Source: Methanocaldococcus fervens AG86
GTDB taxonomy: Archaea > AGJL01 > Methanococci > Methanococcales > Methanocaldococcaceae
NCBI RefSeq assembly: GCF_000023985.1
Contig: NC_013156.1
Coordinates: 732,363 to 796,362 of the forward strand
Reading direction: 5' to 3'
Length of the DNA: 64,000 nt
The notes below the pieces were generated by a model. That model searched no databases. It was not told the origin of the DNA and saw only the letters and a list, made by a program, of their open reading frames with translations. The translations under genes were made by a program, and so were the position numbers. This document shows, piece by piece, positions 9,091 to 18,082 of this stretch (positions are counted from its first letter, which is position 1; each line of letters begins with the position of its first letter).

Positions 9091-11388
9091 TTACTCCTTC
9101 TCTAAGTATGATTTTCTTATGAAGTTCAATATAACCTTTTGCTCAGTTCTTGCAACAACTCTTCTTATTGTTTCGACTGCATCAATGTTTGCTGATACGC
9201 TATCAATACCCCACTCTACCAACTTCTCAACTATGTGTGGTCTGCTTCCTGCTTGCCCACATATTGAAGTCTTTACACCATACTTTTTACATGTTTTAAT
9301 CACATGCTCAACCAATTTCAATACAGCAGGGTGATCTTCTTTATAATACTTTGAAACCAATTCATTGTTTCTATCTATTGCTATTGTGTATTGAGTTAAA
9401 TCATTGGTTCCTAAGCTAACAAAGTTTATTCCCTCTTTTATAAAGTCTTCAATAATTAAAGCTGCTGCTGGTGTCTCAACCATAATTCCAAATGGTATGT
9501 CTTTACCCAACTCTAAGCCAACTTCCCTTGCAATTTCTTTAACTCTCTTAACTTCATCTGGATGAGTAACAAGAGGAATCATAATTTCTATGTTCTTATA
9601 GCCCTCTTCTCTCAATCTTTTAATTGCTTTCAACTCACATTTTAAGATATCAACTTCATCTAATCCTCTTCTAATTCCCCTCCAACCTAACATTGGGTTG
9701 TGTTCTATTGGCTCATTCTCTCCTCCTTCTAAGCCCCTAAACTCATCTGTTGGAGCATCTAACGTCCTGTAAGTTACAGGTCTTGGATAGAATGCATCTG
9801 CCACCTTTCTAATTCCATCCATTAACGCCTCTATTAATGCCTCTTCTCCTTCTTCCTCTAAAATCTTTCTTGGATGCTTTCCTAACCCTAAAACCATGTG
9901 CTCTGCTCTTAACAGCCCTACTCCATCTGCTCCTGTTGCTGCTGCTCTCTCAGCAACCTCTGGCATACTAACGTTAACCTTGACCTCTGTAGCAGTGATA
10001 ATTGGAGCCTGCTGAACAACTGCTGTTGTTTCTGGTTTTTTCTCTTCAACTTTTTCAATTTTACCTTCATATACAATTCCTTTCTCTCCATCAACAGTAA
10101 CAACCATGCCATCCTTCAAAATCTCTGTAGCTTTTTTTGTTCCAACGACACAAGGTGTTCCCAACTCTCTTGAAACGATTGCCGCGTGGCAAGTCAGCCC
10201 TCCTTCATCTGTTACAATAGCAGCTGCTTTTTTCATTGCTGGAACCATATCGGGGGTTGTCATCTTTGTAACTAAGATATCCCCTTCCTCAACCTTATCT
10301 ATTTCACTAATGTCCATAATAACTTTGACAGTTCCACTTGCAATTCCTGGAGAAGCTCCAATACCCTTTAACAATATTTTTGCTTCAATCTCTTCTTCTT
10401 TTGCTTTTTTCTCTTTTTTGCCTTTCTTCAATGTAGTTATAGGTCTTGCTTGTAGCATGTAGAATTTACCCTTCTCATAAGCCCATTCAACATCCATTGG
10501 TCTTCCATAGTGTTTTTCAATGTTTAACCCTATTTTAGCTAATTCTTTAATTTCTTCATCTGATAAAACTTGTTTTTCTTTCATGTCATCAGGAACTTCA
10601 ACAACCTTTGTTTCTCCTTTCTCATCCTTAACAAACATTGTTTCTTTTCTTGCTATATGTTTGTCAATGATTTTTAAGGTCTTTTTATTTACTATGTATG
10701 TATCTGGAGAAACAGAACCGCTAACAACTCCTTCTCCTAATCCCCACGCTGCCTCAATAACCAACTCATCGTAATTTTCGTTAATAGGGTTAACTGTAAA
10801 CATGACTCCTGCCTTTTCAGCATTAACCAACTTTTGAACAACTGCAGCTAAGGCAACTTTAAAGTGGTCAAATCCTTTCTGCTCCCTATAGAAAATAGCT
10901 CTTGGTGTAAACAAAGATGAGAAACACTTTTGAACATATTTAACAACATTTTCAGCTCTTTTTATGTTTAAGTAGGTATCTTGCTGCCCAGCAAAACTTG
11001 CATCAGGTAAATCCTCAGCGGTTGCAGAACTTCTAACGGCGACTGTTACCTCATCTTCATTACACATCTCTGACAACTTATTGTATGCCTCGATAATAGC
11101 CAACCTTAAATCTTCTGGCATCTCTGCCTCTTCAATTAATTTTCTAATTTTCTTTGAAGCTTCCATTAATGCATCTGTATCGTTAATATCTAATCCACTT
11201 AAAATTTCCCTTATTTTATCCATTAAGCCTGTTTCTTTTATGAAGTGTCTGTAAGCATCGGCAGTTACAACAAACGCTGGTGGAACTGGTAATCCAGCAT
11301 TCCACATCTCTCCCAATGAAGCTCCTTTACCTCCAGCAATATCAACATCTTCATTTGAAAGCTCATCCAACCATGCAATGAATTTCAT
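9091..11388 (-). CDS. ppsA: Phosphoenolpyruvate synthase, intein-free
   Basis: The 765-residue enzyme makes phosphoenolpyruvate from pyruvate and ATP for gluconeogenesis. Domain order is normal: N-terminal ATP-grasp (GGKGASLGEMWNAGLPVPPAF near the start, to about residue 325), swivelling phosphohistidine domain (GGLTCHAAIVSRE near residue 395-408, catalytic His) and C-terminal pyruvate-binding TIM barrel ending with CGQAGSRPHIVEKL. The start is the ATG at 11388, preceded by GGGGATATTA; an in-frame TTG at 11415 is upstream of that site. The M. jannaschii ortholog (MJ0542) is known to contain an intein; this allele reads through without one. A charged linker (KKGKKEKKAKEEE) joins domains one and two. 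Confidence 0.95.
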   Translation of the reverse strand: MKFIAWLDELSNEDVDIAGGKGASLGEMWNAGLPVPPAFVVTADAYRHFIKETGLMDKIREILSGLDINDTDALMEASKKIRKLIEEAEMPEDLRLAIIEAYNKLSEMCNEDEVTVAVRSSATAEDLPDASFAGQQDTYLNIKRAENVVKYVQKCFSSLFTPRAIFYREQKGFDHFKVALAAVVQKLVNAEKAGVMFTVNPINENYDELVIEAAWGLGEGVVSGSVSPDTYIVNKKTLKIIDKHIARKETMFVKDEKGETKVVEVPDDMKEKQVLSDEEIKELAKIGLNIEKHYGRPMDVEWAYEKGKFYMLQARPITTLKKGKKEKKAKEEEIEAKILLKGIGASPGIASGTVKVIMDISEIDKVEEGDILVTKMTTPDMVPAMKKAAAIVTDEGGLTCHAAIVSRELGTPCVVGTKKATEILKDGMVVTVDGEKGIVYEGKIEKVEEKKPETTAVVQQAPIITATEVKVNVSMPEVAERAAATGADGVGLLRAEHMVLGLGKHPRKILEEEGEEALIEALMDGIRKVADAFYPRPVTYRTLDAPTDEFRGLEGGENEPIEHNPMLGWRGIRRGLDEVDILKCELKAIKRLREEGYKNIEIMIPLVTHPDEVKRVKEIAREVGLELGKDIPFGIMVETPAAALIIEDFIKEGINFVSLGTNDLTQYTIAIDRNNELVSKYYKEDHPAVLKLVEHVIKTCKKYGVKTSICGQAGSRPHIVEKLVEWGIDSVSANIDAVETIRRVVARTEQKVILNFIRKSYLEKE

Positions 11389-11510
11389 TAATATCCCCTT
11401 TTTTGTTTTAGACAATTAACAATATATAGTGGATTATATAAACTTTTTATTTCTTAGATAGATTTAAATATATGAATTAATTCTCATAAAAATAAAATAG
11501 AAATAAAAAA

Positions 11511-12035
11511 TTATTGCTTAATCAATTCTTTTCCTTTCTCAATAACTATTCTACATGGAACTGGCAATTTCATTGCTGCTCTTCTTAAAGCTTCCTTAGC
11601 TACTGGGAATTTATCAGGGTTTACCCATGCTGTCATAATTGCCTGCCCTTCTCTAACTCTTGCAGCTGTTCCAATTGGTTTTCCAAATGCTAATCTCATA
11701 CCATCTGAAATTCTATCTGCCCCGGCTCCTGTAGCCATTTTGTGTTCTCTTAATATTTGGTGTGGGTAAACTCTAATTTGGAACTTATAACCTAATCTAC
11801 CACACATTTTTGTTAAATACTTGTTTGCAGCAACTCTTGCTGCCTCTAAAGCGTTATGCCTTATCTGAATTGGTCTTGTAGCTACTAAATTAACTTTAAC
11901 TGGAAATTCAGCTGATAAGTTACCCATTATAAAATGAACGACTTTTGGTTGTGGAACCCCTTTAACATACTCTTTTCTTGTGTATGGTGGTTTATCTACA
12001 TCCCTGTAACATCTGTTTGGTCTCAAAGAAGCCAT
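11511..12035 (-). CDS. rpl10e: Large-subunit ribosomal protein L10e (uL16)
   Basis: The 174-residue basic protein begins [23 protein letters not shown], which is diagnostic for archaeal/eukaryotic L10e, the counterpart of bacterial L16. It sits near the peptidyl-transferase centre and the elongation-factor site of the 50S subunit. The ATG at 12035-12033 is chosen because GGTGATGATA precedes it; two codons upstream would place the start inside that site. It stands alone, not in a ribosomal-protein operon, which matches the recalled position of MJ0543 beside ppsA. The 180 bp upstream is A+T rich and holds its promoter. Confidence 0.95.
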   Translation of the reverse strand: MASLRPNRCYRDVDKPPYTRKEYVKGVPQPKVVHFIMGNLSAEFPVKVNLVATRPIQIRHNALEAARVAANKYLTKMCGRLGYKFQIRVYPHQILREHKMATGAGADRISDGMRLAFGKPIGTAARVREGQAIMTAWVNPDKFPVAKEALRRAAMKLPVPCRIVIEKGKELIKQ

Positions 12036-12215
12036 TATCATCACCTGTTTTTCAGCTGTTTCGTATAAATAGAATAGGGTTAGTTCTTTCCAACGTTCAA
12101 CTATATAAGATTTATCTTGTTGCTTATATTCATAACTTAATATTTAAAGCTTACTGTAAGGTAGTTGTATGGATAAATGAGAAATCTATGAGTTTTAAAA
12201 AGCTTCAGAAATTTG

Positions 12216-12905
12216 TTATTCTAAAAAAATGAACTTTATAACCTGCTTAGCCACCTCTAAGATTTTCTTTGTAGTTATATATGAAACTGCCTCATCGTGA
12301 TATTCAACACTTACATACTCCTCAACAATCTTAGCTCCTTTCTTTGTCAACTGTAAAGCTATAAAGTGCTCAACCGCATAGCCATCTCCGAACTTCACAT
12401 CCTTTAAAAGCTCTGCCTTTATTATTCTAAATCCACACTGAACATCCCTAAAGAAATAGAATCTTTTTGAATATATGAACACTGCCAACGATGTTAAAAC
12501 TGATGCAAAGAAATTAGATATCTGCCTATGCAACGGAATATGTTTGTATTTCCTAACACCAAAAACAGCATCAGCATTGGTATCTTTTAATTTTTTAAAT
12601 AGCTTTGGTATATCCGCAGGTTTGTGTTGATAATCTCCATCAATATATACAATATACCTATATTTATTCAAAGATAATACAAACTTCGTTCCCTTCTCAA
12701 TAGCTTTTGCCTTACCCTGATTTGTTTCATTTTTTATTAGATAAACGTTAATCTTAGAATTTTTTGAAAATTCTTCAACAACTTTTGAAGTGTTGTCTTT
12801 AGAGCCGTCATCTACCACTACAGCATCAATTCCCAATTTCTCTAAATCTCTCAAAACTTTTAAGATATTCTTCTCTTCATTGAATGCTGGAATTACCGCA
12901 ATCAT
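12216..12905 (-). CDS. Family-2 glycosyltransferase, dolichyl-phosphate-sugar synthase type
   Basis: A 229-residue GT-A fold enzyme with PAFNEEKNI near residue 6, VVVDDGSKDNTSK near residue 30 and the metal-binding DGDYQHKP near residue 90. Such enzymes transfer a sugar from a nucleotide donor to dolichyl phosphate at the membrane; mannose or glucose cannot be told apart here. A weak hydrophobic stretch (FFASVLTSLAVFIYS) near residue 133 could associate with the membrane. It is 52 bp downstream of a secreted, sequon-rich surface protein on the same strand, so a role in glycosylating surface proteins is plausible but inferred. Recalled ortholog MJ0544. Confidence 0.85.
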   Translation of the reverse strand: MIAVIPAFNEEKNILKVLRDLEKLGIDAVVVDDGSKDNTSKVVEEFSKNSKINVYLIKNETNQGKAKAIEKGTKFVLSLNKYRYIVYIDGDYQHKPADIPKLFKKLKDTNADAVFGVRKYKHIPLHRQISNFFASVLTSLAVFIYSKRFYFFRDVQCGFRIIKAELLKDVKFGDGYAVEHFIALQLTKKGAKIVEEYVSVEYHDEAVSYITTKKILEVAKQVIKFIFLE

Positions 12906-12957
12906 AATCTATCACAATTAGATAGTAAATTTAAATTTTAAAGGTTAAAATAGGAGA

Positions 12958-13617
12958 TTAAAGCTTAATCAGATACATTACAACATATCCAAACGCCAAT
13001 CCAAGGGCTAACCCAAAAATTCCGTAAATAATTGAGCCAATGTTACCTTGATTATTTTGGATAGTTACACTTTCATTTTTTTGCATATTTATTATATCTT
13101 CTATGTTATTTGTTGTTTTATTTGATATAGTAGTATTTGTTGTTATATTCACCTGTTGTGTAATATTTTCTGTTTTATTTAATATTTTATTTTCTTTATC
13201 TTCCTCTTTATTTAATGTAACATTCTTTTCTTCAACTTCAGTAATAGGAAGTGTTATTATTGTAATATTTCCCAAAAACTTCCTCTTTACAGATATTCCC
13301 TCAATAATATAGCTCATCTGAATCTTAATTGTATGATTTCCAGGTTTTACAGCCCTACCCTTAAATATATGGAACACTTTAGCATCCTCTGCCACTCCTG
13401 CATAATATAATGTAGATTCGTTAAACTCTATAGCATCTGAATAAACTGTAATATTAAAATTCTCTACAGCATAGGGGGCTCTCCATTGGAATATCACATA
13501 TACTGAATCATTAACTAAGCATTTTTCTGGAGCAACTATGATATCTGGGTTTGAGGCGTAATTTGGCAGTAAAAGAAACAATAACGCAAATAAAATCGAA
13601 ATAATAATTTTTTTCAT
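12958..13617 (-). CDS. Secreted, C-terminally anchored surface protein with many N-glycosylation sequons
   Basis: A 219-residue protein with a clear signal peptide ([16 protein letters not shown], about 20 residues), an extracellular beta-rich domain to about residue 125, a Thr/Asn/Lys-rich linker carrying many N-x-S/T sequons (NVT, NKT, NIT, NTT, NES), and one C-terminal membrane helix ([19 protein letters not shown]). No named family is recognised. The start at 13617 is preceded by GGGGGG and begins one base after the stop of a 58-codon gene; minD precedes that. The cluster minD, small membrane protein, surface protein, glycosyltransferase suggests a shared envelope task, which is inference. 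Recalled ortholog MJ0545. Confidence 0.75.
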   Translation of the reverse strand: MKKIIISILFALLFLLLPNYASNPDIIVAPEKCLVNDSVYVIFQWRAPYAVENFNITVYSDAIEFNESTLYYAGVAEDAKVFHIFKGRAVKPGNHTIKIQMSYIIEGISVKRKFLGNITIITLPITEVEEKNVTLNKEEDKENKILNKTENITQQVNITTNTTISNKTTNNIEDIINMQKNESVTIQNNQGNIGSIIYGIFGLALGLAFGYVVMYLIKL

Positions 13618-13618
13618 T

Positions 13619-13795
13619 TTACCCCCCAAGTTTTAATTTTCTTAATCTTTCATTTAATTTATCAACTTCTTCTTTTGTTAATATTGTAGCTTCCCTAACT
13701 TCTTCTAATTCATCATGTAGCATCTTTACTTTAATTGCAAGTATTACGTTTAAAATCAAGCTAATAACTACAACATATAGTATAACTATATTCAT
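13619..13795 (-). CDS. Small membrane protein, 58 residues, between minD and a surface protein
   Basis: This short gene has an N-terminal hydrophobic helix ([20 protein letters not shown]) followed by a charged, heptad-like segment ([27 protein letters not shown]) that could form a coiled coil in the cytoplasm. The ATG at 13795 lies two bases after the minD stop, with GGGGGAGA inside the minD end acting as ribosome-binding site. Its TAA is separated by a single base from the ATG of the secreted protein downstream. The tight packing on both sides supports it as real. No family is recognised. Confidence 0.8.
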   Translation of the reverse strand: MNIVILYVVVISLILNVILAIKVKMLHDELEEVREATILTKEEVDKLNERLRKLKLGG

Positions 13796-13797
13796 AT

Positions 13798-14580
13798 TTA
13801 TCTCCCCCTAAACAGACCTTTAATAAACCTCGAGATGAAAGATTCCTTCTTTTTCTTAACCTTTGCCTCATACTTAACTCCAATTAATTTAGCCGCAATC
13901 TCCATAATCGCTTGAGCGGCTGGAGAATCTGGATACATGATAACAAGAGGGGTTCCAAAAGCAGCAGCCTTTCTAACATGAGGATCTTCTGGAACAACAC
14001 CGATAACAGGAACTTCTAAAATAGTCTCAATTGCCTTAACTCCTAATTCTGTGCTCTCATTTGAAACCCTGTTAACAATAGCTCCAAGAATCTCAGTTCC
14101 AAGCCTTTTTGTTATGGCAATAATCTTTAACGCATCAGATATTGAAGATATTTCAGGATTCACAACAACAATCAAACCATCTGCTGAAGAAATTGCTATT
14201 AATGTCTCTTTTCCAATACCTGCTGGACAGTCAATAATTAAGATCTCAACTAAATCATGTATTGCTTTCAAAACCTCTTCGAGTTTTTCTGGTTTAGCCC
14301 TCCTAAACTTCTCCAATGAAATCCCTGCTGGAATAACTAAAACCCCTTCAGGTCCTTCGTAAATAGCATCCCTTATGTCCGCTTTACCTGCCAATACATC
14401 ATTTAAAGTTATTGGCTTTCCTTCCAATCCCATAATTAACTCCAAGTTTGCCATTGCTATGTCAGCGTCTAAAACAGCTACTTTTTTACCAAATTTTGCC
14501 AATGCTACAGCAAGATTTGCAGCAATCGTTGTCTTACCAGTCCCCCCTTTTCCAGAAGCTATTGCAATAGTTATTGCCAT
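13798..14580 (-). CDS. minD: MinD/ParA-family ATPase
   Basis: A 260-residue deviant-Walker ATPase with SGKGGTGKTT at residues 9-18, DADIAMANLELIMG near residue 43 and IIDCPAGIGKET near residue 113. Members switch between membrane- or partner-bound ATP states and position cell components. The C-terminal KKKKESFISRFIKGLFRGR looks like an amphipathic basic membrane-targeting helix, as in bacterial MinD. The ATG at 14580 is chosen because AAGGTGACATTA precedes it; the longer reading frame from 14613 lacks such a site. Archaea of this group divide with FtsZ, but MinE is not expected, so the target is unknown. It heads a compact cluster with two membrane/surface genes. Recalled ortholog MJ0547. Confidence 0.88.
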   Translation of the reverse strand: MAITIAIASGKGGTGKTTIAANLAVALAKFGKKVAVLDADIAMANLELIMGLEGKPITLNDVLAGKADIRDAIYEGPEGVLVIPAGISLEKFRRAKPEKLEEVLKAIHDLVEILIIDCPAGIGKETLIAISSADGLIVVVNPEISSISDALKIIAITKRLGTEILGAIVNRVSNESTELGVKAIETILEVPVIGVVPEDPHVRKAAAFGTPLVIMYPDSPAAQAIMEIAAKLIGVKYEAKVKKKKESFISRFIKGLFRGR

Positions 14581-14659
14581 TAATGTCACCTTTAACGTAT
14601 TTCCTATAATCATATAACTTAAATTAAAAGTAATATATAAAGATTTTTTTTATTTCGCG

Positions 14660-15538
14660 TTATTTATGACAGATTATGTATTTAGTCATTATTTTTTCGT
14701 TTGTTCCTTTTATCTTCATCTCTCCATTCTCAATAACTACCACATCTCCATCCTTAAAGTTACCCTCTACCTCTACAACTTTAAATACATTTGGAGGATC
14801 TATTTTATCAATGGCTATGTAGTTATCATAAAGATGGAGTTTTCCATCTTTAATAACCCCAATTTCCCCATTTTTCACAATCTTATTAATGATGGTCATA
14901 ACTTTTCCAAATTCAATAAGCTGTTTCCTTAACTCATCTCTATATTTGAACAAACTTTCAATATCTTTTCTAACAACTTCTTCAAAGTTCTTTTCGTATT
15001 TATCCACACTATAAATATCATATTCTTTACTTATCGTAGGATTCCAGTTTAATTTTTCAAATATGTCCCTTATTACGTTTTCTATTTGTTCTAAAGGCAT
15101 CATTGGAAATAATTTTGCAGAGCTTTTTAATTCTTCTTCAGCTTTCTTTTTTAAAAATCTATTCCCTAAAACTACAATTCCAAAACCTTCTTTTATTACC
15201 TCGTTTGTTACAGTGTCATTTAATATATCAACAATGGCACATTTTCCCTTTGTTGCATAAACCCTCCTCCTCTTTGCTTCAATTCCTAAACTCCTAACCT
15301 CCCCAACAACTACAGAATCAGATATTTTCCTAACTTTTTCTCTATTATCTTCAATTATGATCTTTATGTTAAGCTCATCAGCTAATTTATACAGCTCCTC
15401 CTCTGATTTTATTTCTCCATTATACAATTTTTCCTCTAAAATTTTTCTCTTTTCTTCATTTCCTCTAAAAAATATCTGCCTTTTGTCTCCTCCAATCACC
15501 GCGCCATTTTTACCATAATAACAGATGATTAAGCTCAT
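14660..15538 (-). CDS. Connectase (DUF2121), proteasome-related protein ligase
   Basis: A 292-residue protein of the family formerly called DUF2121, restricted to methanogens and related to proteasome beta subunits (recalled ortholog MJ0548). Characterised members, named Connectases, join polypeptides at a KDPGA-like motif found in methyltransferase subunit MtrA. After removal of Met1 the N-terminus would be Ser ([18 protein letters not shown]), which is the expected nucleophile position of an N-terminal nucleophile hydrolase fold. [10 protein letters not shown] supplies the conserved Asp/Arg region. The start at 15538 follows GAGGTGGTAGT. It is divergent from nikR. mtrA is not in this window. 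Family assignment is from memory but the N-terminal pattern fits well. Confidence 0.78.
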   Translation of the reverse strand: MSLIICYYGKNGAVIGGDKRQIFFRGNEEKRKILEEKLYNGEIKSEEELYKLADELNIKIIIEDNREKVRKISDSVVVGEVRSLGIEAKRRRVYATKGKCAIVDILNDTVTNEVIKEGFGIVVLGNRFLKKKAEEELKSSAKLFPMMPLEQIENVIRDIFEKLNWNPTISKEYDIYSVDKYEKNFEEVVRKDIESLFKYRDELRKQLIEFGKVMTIINKIVKNGEIGVIKDGKLHLYDNYIAIDKIDPPNVFKVVEVEGNFKDGDVVVIENGEMKIKGTNEKIMTKYIICHK

Positions 15539-15650
15539 ACTACCACCTCACTATTAAATGATTTATATCAGTATTATAATGATTAGTTAATCTTATATAT
15601 TAGTTATTAAATAGTAATATTTATATTTCAAAAAATAAACGGGGGACATC

Positions 15651-16076
15651 ATGACAGAGATGGACAGAATCAGCATATCTCTACCATCAAAACTTCTAAA
15701 AGAGTTTGATGAGATAATTGCTGAAAGAGGATATGCAAGCAGAAGTGAGGCAATAAGGGACGCTATTAGAGACTATATAATAAAACACAAGTGGATTCAC
15801 AGCTTAGAAGGAGAAAGAGCTGGAAGTATAAGCGTCATATATAACCATCATGCATCAGACGTTATGGAGAAAATTACTGATATACAACACCAATATACAG
15901 ATATCATAGTTGCCACATTACATTTACATTTAGACCATGAACACTGCTTAGAGACAATATTAGTTAGGGGAGATGCTAAAAAGATTAGAGAGCTAACAGA
16001 CAGATTAACTGCTCTAAAAGGAGTTAAGCAGGTAAAATTAAGTGTAATGGTTCCTGGAGGTCATATTCCAGAGTAA
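15651..16076 (+). CDS. nikR: NikR nickel-responsive regulator
   Basis: The 141-residue protein has an N-terminal ribbon-helix-helix DNA-binding domain (RISISLPSKLLKEFDEI, YASRSEAIRDAIRDY) and a C-terminal ACT-like domain carrying the nickel ligands in HLHLDHEHCLETILVRG (His, His and Cys). NikR tetramers repress nickel uptake genes when nickel is plentiful; methanogens need nickel for hydrogenases, CODH and F430. The start is ATG at 15651 after GGGGGA. No nickel transporter lies next to it. A TATA-like box lies at about 15592-15600; the A+T-rich upstream region has weak dyads only. An inverted-repeat element begins two bases after its stop codon. Confidence 0.93.
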   Translation: MTEMDRISISLPSKLLKEFDEIIAERGYASRSEAIRDAIRDYIIKHKWIHSLEGERAGSISVIYNHHASDVMEKITDIQHQYTDIIVATLHLHLDHEHCLETILVRGDAKKIRELTDRLTALKGVKQVKLSVMVPGGHIPE

Positions 16077-16077
16077 A

Positions 16078-16186
16078 TTATAGTTCTTTTCAAAATATTT
16101 TGGACTACATAAGGCATTGATGAACTCCTTCCATTAGAAAGGAGCTCAAACTTCCTTAATAAATTTATAACTTTTGAAAAGAACTA
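16078..16186. repeat. Short inverted-repeat (MITE-like) element, copy 2
   Basis: A second copy of the element at 8120-8232, about 109 bp, with the same left end (TTATAGTTCTTTTCAAA) and complementary right end, the same internal words (AACTTCCTTAATAAATTTA) and a compensatory-looking inner hairpin around GAACTCCTTCC/GAAAGGAGCTC. It fills the gap between nikR and the converging radical-SAM gene. The TAG stop of that gene (16186-16184) lies within the right terminal repeat. Confidence 0.85.
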
Positions 16187-17257
16187 AAGTTTTCTTTCAT
16201 CACCCAAAGGAACTATATTTTTACTTTCAGCTTCAATATAAGCTTCCCAAATTTTTTTGCATTCACAATCAATATTCAAAACGCTTAAATCTTGAGTTAA
16301 AGTGAATTTTTCAATTTTTTCTTTAATTATTTTGTTGCATCTACAGCCATATATGTTATGAGCTCCCCTCTCACTACCAACACCAGAGGTATCACACATG
16401 ATTAAAGCGTTAGGGTTGTTTTCTTTAACCTCTTTTAGTATTTCAATTATGCTCCATAAAAATGGAGGCCTATATTGGTTTTTATTAAAAAAGTACTCCA
16501 TTAAACTACCTTTATGAACTGTAGCAGGGCAGAAGGATATTCTTGAGCATCCCAGCTCTATACATTTATTTGCCGAGTATATAGCGTCTTCAATTGCCTC
16601 TTTTTCAGTTATAAATAATGGTTTTATAAACAAATAAGCTTTTATTCCAATATTGTATTTTTCAGCCAATTCTATTGCCTTTATTATTTGCTCGTTGGTT
16701 ATTCCTTTATTTATAGCTTTTTCTCTAATCTCTTCATTGAAACTTTCTATTCCTACACCAATTTCAACATTAACATTTAAATACTTTCTAATTTCTTTTA
16801 ATTTTTCTTCATCAATAAATTCAGCTCTTGATTCAATAGCTACCTCTTTTAAATTATCAAACTCACTGAGTTTTTTAATAATATAAACTCTTACCTCTTT
16901 TGATACTTCTCTATCATCTAAAAAACTTCCAGAAGTAAATATTTTAACGCTAAAATCTTTTAACTCTTTTAATTTTTCTTTGTATTTTTCAATTGCATAA
17001 TTAAATTGATTTATTAAATTTTCAGCGGTTATCTTTTCAGGAGATGAATCCATTAAATAAGAACACATTAAACATCCTCCTTCTCTTGCATAATAACAGC
17101 CCTCAGTCCTCAAAATTATCGTTAAGGATTTCCCTATCTTAAAATCTCTATATATATCATCTTGCATCCATACTGCGATTGGCTTATCTTTATCTCTTGG
17201 CTTTCTCTTTTTTAACTGCTTTTCCCTAAATTTTTTTAAGAATTCTTTATAATTCAT
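16184..17257 (-). CDS. Radical SAM protein, probable archaeosine synthase subunit RaSEA
   Basis: A 357-residue enzyme with the cluster motif GCYYAREGGCLMCSY near residue 54, in which the C-x7-C-x2-C spacing is typical of the COG1244/TIGR01210 radical SAM family rather than the usual CxxxCxxC. A member of this family, RaSEA, converts the lysine adduct of preQ0 in tRNA to archaeosine with ArcS. That function is inferred by family. A C-terminal Cys pair pattern (YGCRCNK, DCECKK) may bind another metal. Its ATG overlaps the TGA of the upstream sulfite-reductase-like gene (ATGA), so they are translationally coupled. Its stop codon lies inside an inverted-repeat element. Confidence 0.72.
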   Translation of the reverse strand: MNYKEFLKKFREKQLKKRKPRDKDKPIAVWMQDDIYRDFKIGKSLTIILRTEGCYYAREGGCLMCSYLMDSSPEKITAENLINQFNYAIEKYKEKLKELKDFSVKIFTSGSFLDDREVSKEVRVYIIKKLSEFDNLKEVAIESRAEFIDEEKLKEIRKYLNVNVEIGVGIESFNEEIREKAINKGITNEQIIKAIELAEKYNIGIKAYLFIKPLFITEKEAIEDAIYSANKCIELGCSRISFCPATVHKGSLMEYFFNKNQYRPPFLWSIIEILKEVKENNPNALIMCDTSGVGSERGAHNIYGCRCNKIIKEKIEKFTLTQDLSVLNIDCECKKIWEAYIEAESKNIVPLGDERKL

Positions 17258-18069
17258 TCTATCAACTCTTTTATATTATTTTTTAGATTTTCAATTCCAT
17301 AATCTTCAACAAAATCCGCCATTCTACCTTTTCCAAACTTTGCATATAAACTTATCAACTCATCAATAACAAATAAAACATCATCTTCATTTTTTAAATC
17401 TATTAGATGCTTTCCCTCTTTATGTATTCTTCCTCCTCTTCCACCAACAAACATGCTGATAACTCTTTCAGCTTTAAAAACATCACATAAACCAACACAT
17501 CTTCCCTCTCCAGTGCATATATCTCTTATTATTTTATGTTTCCAATCTATAGCATTTAAATCACAAAAATCTTTACATTTTCCACAATTTGTACAGGTAT
17601 TTTTGTCTATGCTTATTTTATACCTATAGCATAACCCAATATCACAAAATCTATGAAACGTGCATGAATTTGGACAGCCGCTAACATTTATCTTAACCTT
17701 TTTTGGAACCCAGACGCCTTCAAACTCTTCATGGATTTTTCTCGCTAAAGAAACAGCATCGCCTATTGCGTTATAGCAATCTAACCCAACACATGATACA
17801 ACCTGCCTAACCCTGTTTCCTGTAGAGCCTAAGCTTAAATTAACACTATTTAAAATCTTTTCAACATCTTCTAAATACTCTGGAGGTATTTTAAATTCAA
17901 TGCCTTGTCTTGTTGTTATATGTGCTTTATTATTACCAAATTTTTCAATTACATAGGCTATAACCTTCAACTGCTCAGCATTTATAAATCCAGGTTTTAA
18001 GGAAATTCTTAAAGTATAATAATCTTTTTTCATTATAACTCCATATTTTAGGTTTATGTTGCAGTGCAT
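17254..18069 (-). CDS. Small dissimilatory sulfite reductase-like protein (Dsr-LP), siroheme/ferredoxin type
   Basis: A 271-residue member of the small sulfite/nitrite reductase-like proteins of methanogens (recalled MJ0551). It has the half-molecule ferredoxin-like domain (RISLKPGFINAEQLKVIA), HITTRQGIEFK, siroheme-cluster cysteines (SCVGLDCYN and SGCPNSC) and an inserted ferredoxin with CTNCGKCKDFC and CTGEGRCVGLC. Its substrate is not established. The ATG at 18069 follows GGTGATTGA; a second candidate start 12 codons later follows GGAG. It lies 13 bp after cobK, a tetrapyrrole enzyme, and overlaps the radical SAM gene by four bases. Note the first cysteine pair is spaced C-x4-C, not the usual C-x5-C. 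Confidence 0.82.
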   Translation of the reverse strand: MHCNINLKYGVIMKKDYYTLRISLKPGFINAEQLKVIAYVIEKFGNNKAHITTRQGIEFKIPPEYLEDVEKILNSVNLSLGSTGNRVRQVVSCVGLDCYNAIGDAVSLARKIHEEFEGVWVPKKVKINVSGCPNSCTFHRFCDIGLCYRYKISIDKNTCTNCGKCKDFCDLNAIDWKHKIIRDICTGEGRCVGLCDVFKAERVISMFVGGRGGRIHKEGKHLIDLKNEDDVLFVIDELISLYAKFGKGRMADFVEDYGIENLKNNIKELIE

Positions 18070-18082
18070 TCAATCACCAAAC

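Noticed and set aside
9918-10112. Alternative open reading frame inside ppsA
   Set aside because: It is a low-complexity frame shadow of the ppsA linker region in another frame.
15540-15650. NikR operator upstream of nikR
   Set aside because: Only imperfect A/T-rich dyads are visible (for example GATTAGTTAATC at 15581-15592), with no match to a known NikR half-site spacing.
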